Source: Ralstonia sp. UBA689 (lineage in GTDB: Bacteria > Pseudomonadota > Gammaproteobacteria > Burkholderiales > Burkholderiaceae). Taken from it: 64,000 nt of DNA. This document shows positions 63,867-64,000 of this stretch, one piece after another. Under the pieces are notes generated by a model that ran no database searches, was not told the DNA's origin, and saw nothing but the letters and a program-made list of their open reading frames with translations. The stretch covers positions 1-64,000 of the forward strand of contig NZ_DBMV01000014.1 of the NCBI RefSeq assembly GCF_002298975.1, read 5' to 3'. The position numbers and the translations under genes are program-made. Numbering within the stretch: position 1 is the first letter of the stretch; every line of letters starts with the position of its first letter.

Positions 63867-64000
63867 AAAAATAGGCATCCGCAGAACATGCCTCGCATTG
63901 CATCCGCTCAGGATGGGCGAAGACACGCATGCGGGGTTACGAGTTGAACAACCGCCAGCAGCAACAACACGTTGCCACCGGCACCGATCAGACCAGTTCA

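Noticed and set aside
61725..63947. A 740-codon plus-strand frame opposite ihfB and rpsA
   Set aside because: It is the mirror of rpsA codon bias, runs over two genes and an intergenic gap, and has no recognisable domain.

Overview
The window is bacterial chromosome of about 64 percent GC. Gene content and order point to a beta-proteobacterium of the Burkholderiales, most likely genus Ralstonia, and by overall character the R. pickettii group rather than a plant pathogen. This rests on synteny and protein sequence read by eye. The pointers are rpsP-rimM-trmD-rplS, rpsA-ihfB-lapA-lapB-ugd-hldA-hldD-comEA-cysM, parE-lytic transglycosylase-parC, etfBA, metNIQ and a Kdo hydroxylase. I see no prophage, insertion sequence, integron or CRISPR array. 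This is core chromosome with a few local scars.

Layout. 1-6.4 kb: a 42-bp tandem repeat, an ABC exporter, an MHS-type MFS transporter, an amino-acid permease, a decayed copy of the exporter's 3' end, and a two-part ChrA chromate transporter. 6.4-14.2 kb: parC, a lytic transglycosylase and parE in one leftward operon, then Uup and a small membrane protein. 14.6-21.4 kb: an amino-acid binding protein, KdoO, a ClC channel, tRNA-Arg(CCU) and a RhlE DEAD-box helicase behind a long leader. 21.4-27.5 kb: an EgtB/SenA-like protein with EgtD, a yybP-ykoY riboswitch driving a TerC protein, a PLP dehydratase, and thyA-folA. 27.6-33.6 kb: pmbA, darP-mog, orn, and M48 protease-rsgA-DUF2007. 33.6-41.7 kb: a CobD/CbiB-like protein, a CoA-type Nudix, the rpsP-rimM-trmD-rplS operon, a PQQ-type sugar dehydrogenase, small secreted or membrane proteins, and a radical SAM protein. 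41.8-51.9 kb: PhoD, Lrp divergent from dadA, acyl-CoA dehydrogenase with etfBA, and metNIQ. 52-64 kb: an HDAC-family deacetylase, mltB, a damaged exported-protein gene, cysM, comEA-like, hldD-hldA-ugd-lapB-lapA (LPS core and LPS regulation), ihfB and rpsA.

Most promising observations: (1) the EgtB/SenA-family protein next to egtD lacks two of the three expected iron-binding histidines; (2) an intrinsic terminator sits 11 bp in front of metN with no room for a promoter behind it, so it looks like an attenuator; (3) CGAACGATCG operator-like palindromes recur at the etfBA promoter and in the 71-aa-gene/ClC intergenic region; (4) a gene at 54.1-55.0 kb carries an in-frame TGA in its signal peptide and a probable 3' frameshift; (5) the relic of the ABC exporter 3' end brackets a two-transporter segment; (6) an orphan leftward terminator lies in a geneless 490-bp gap.
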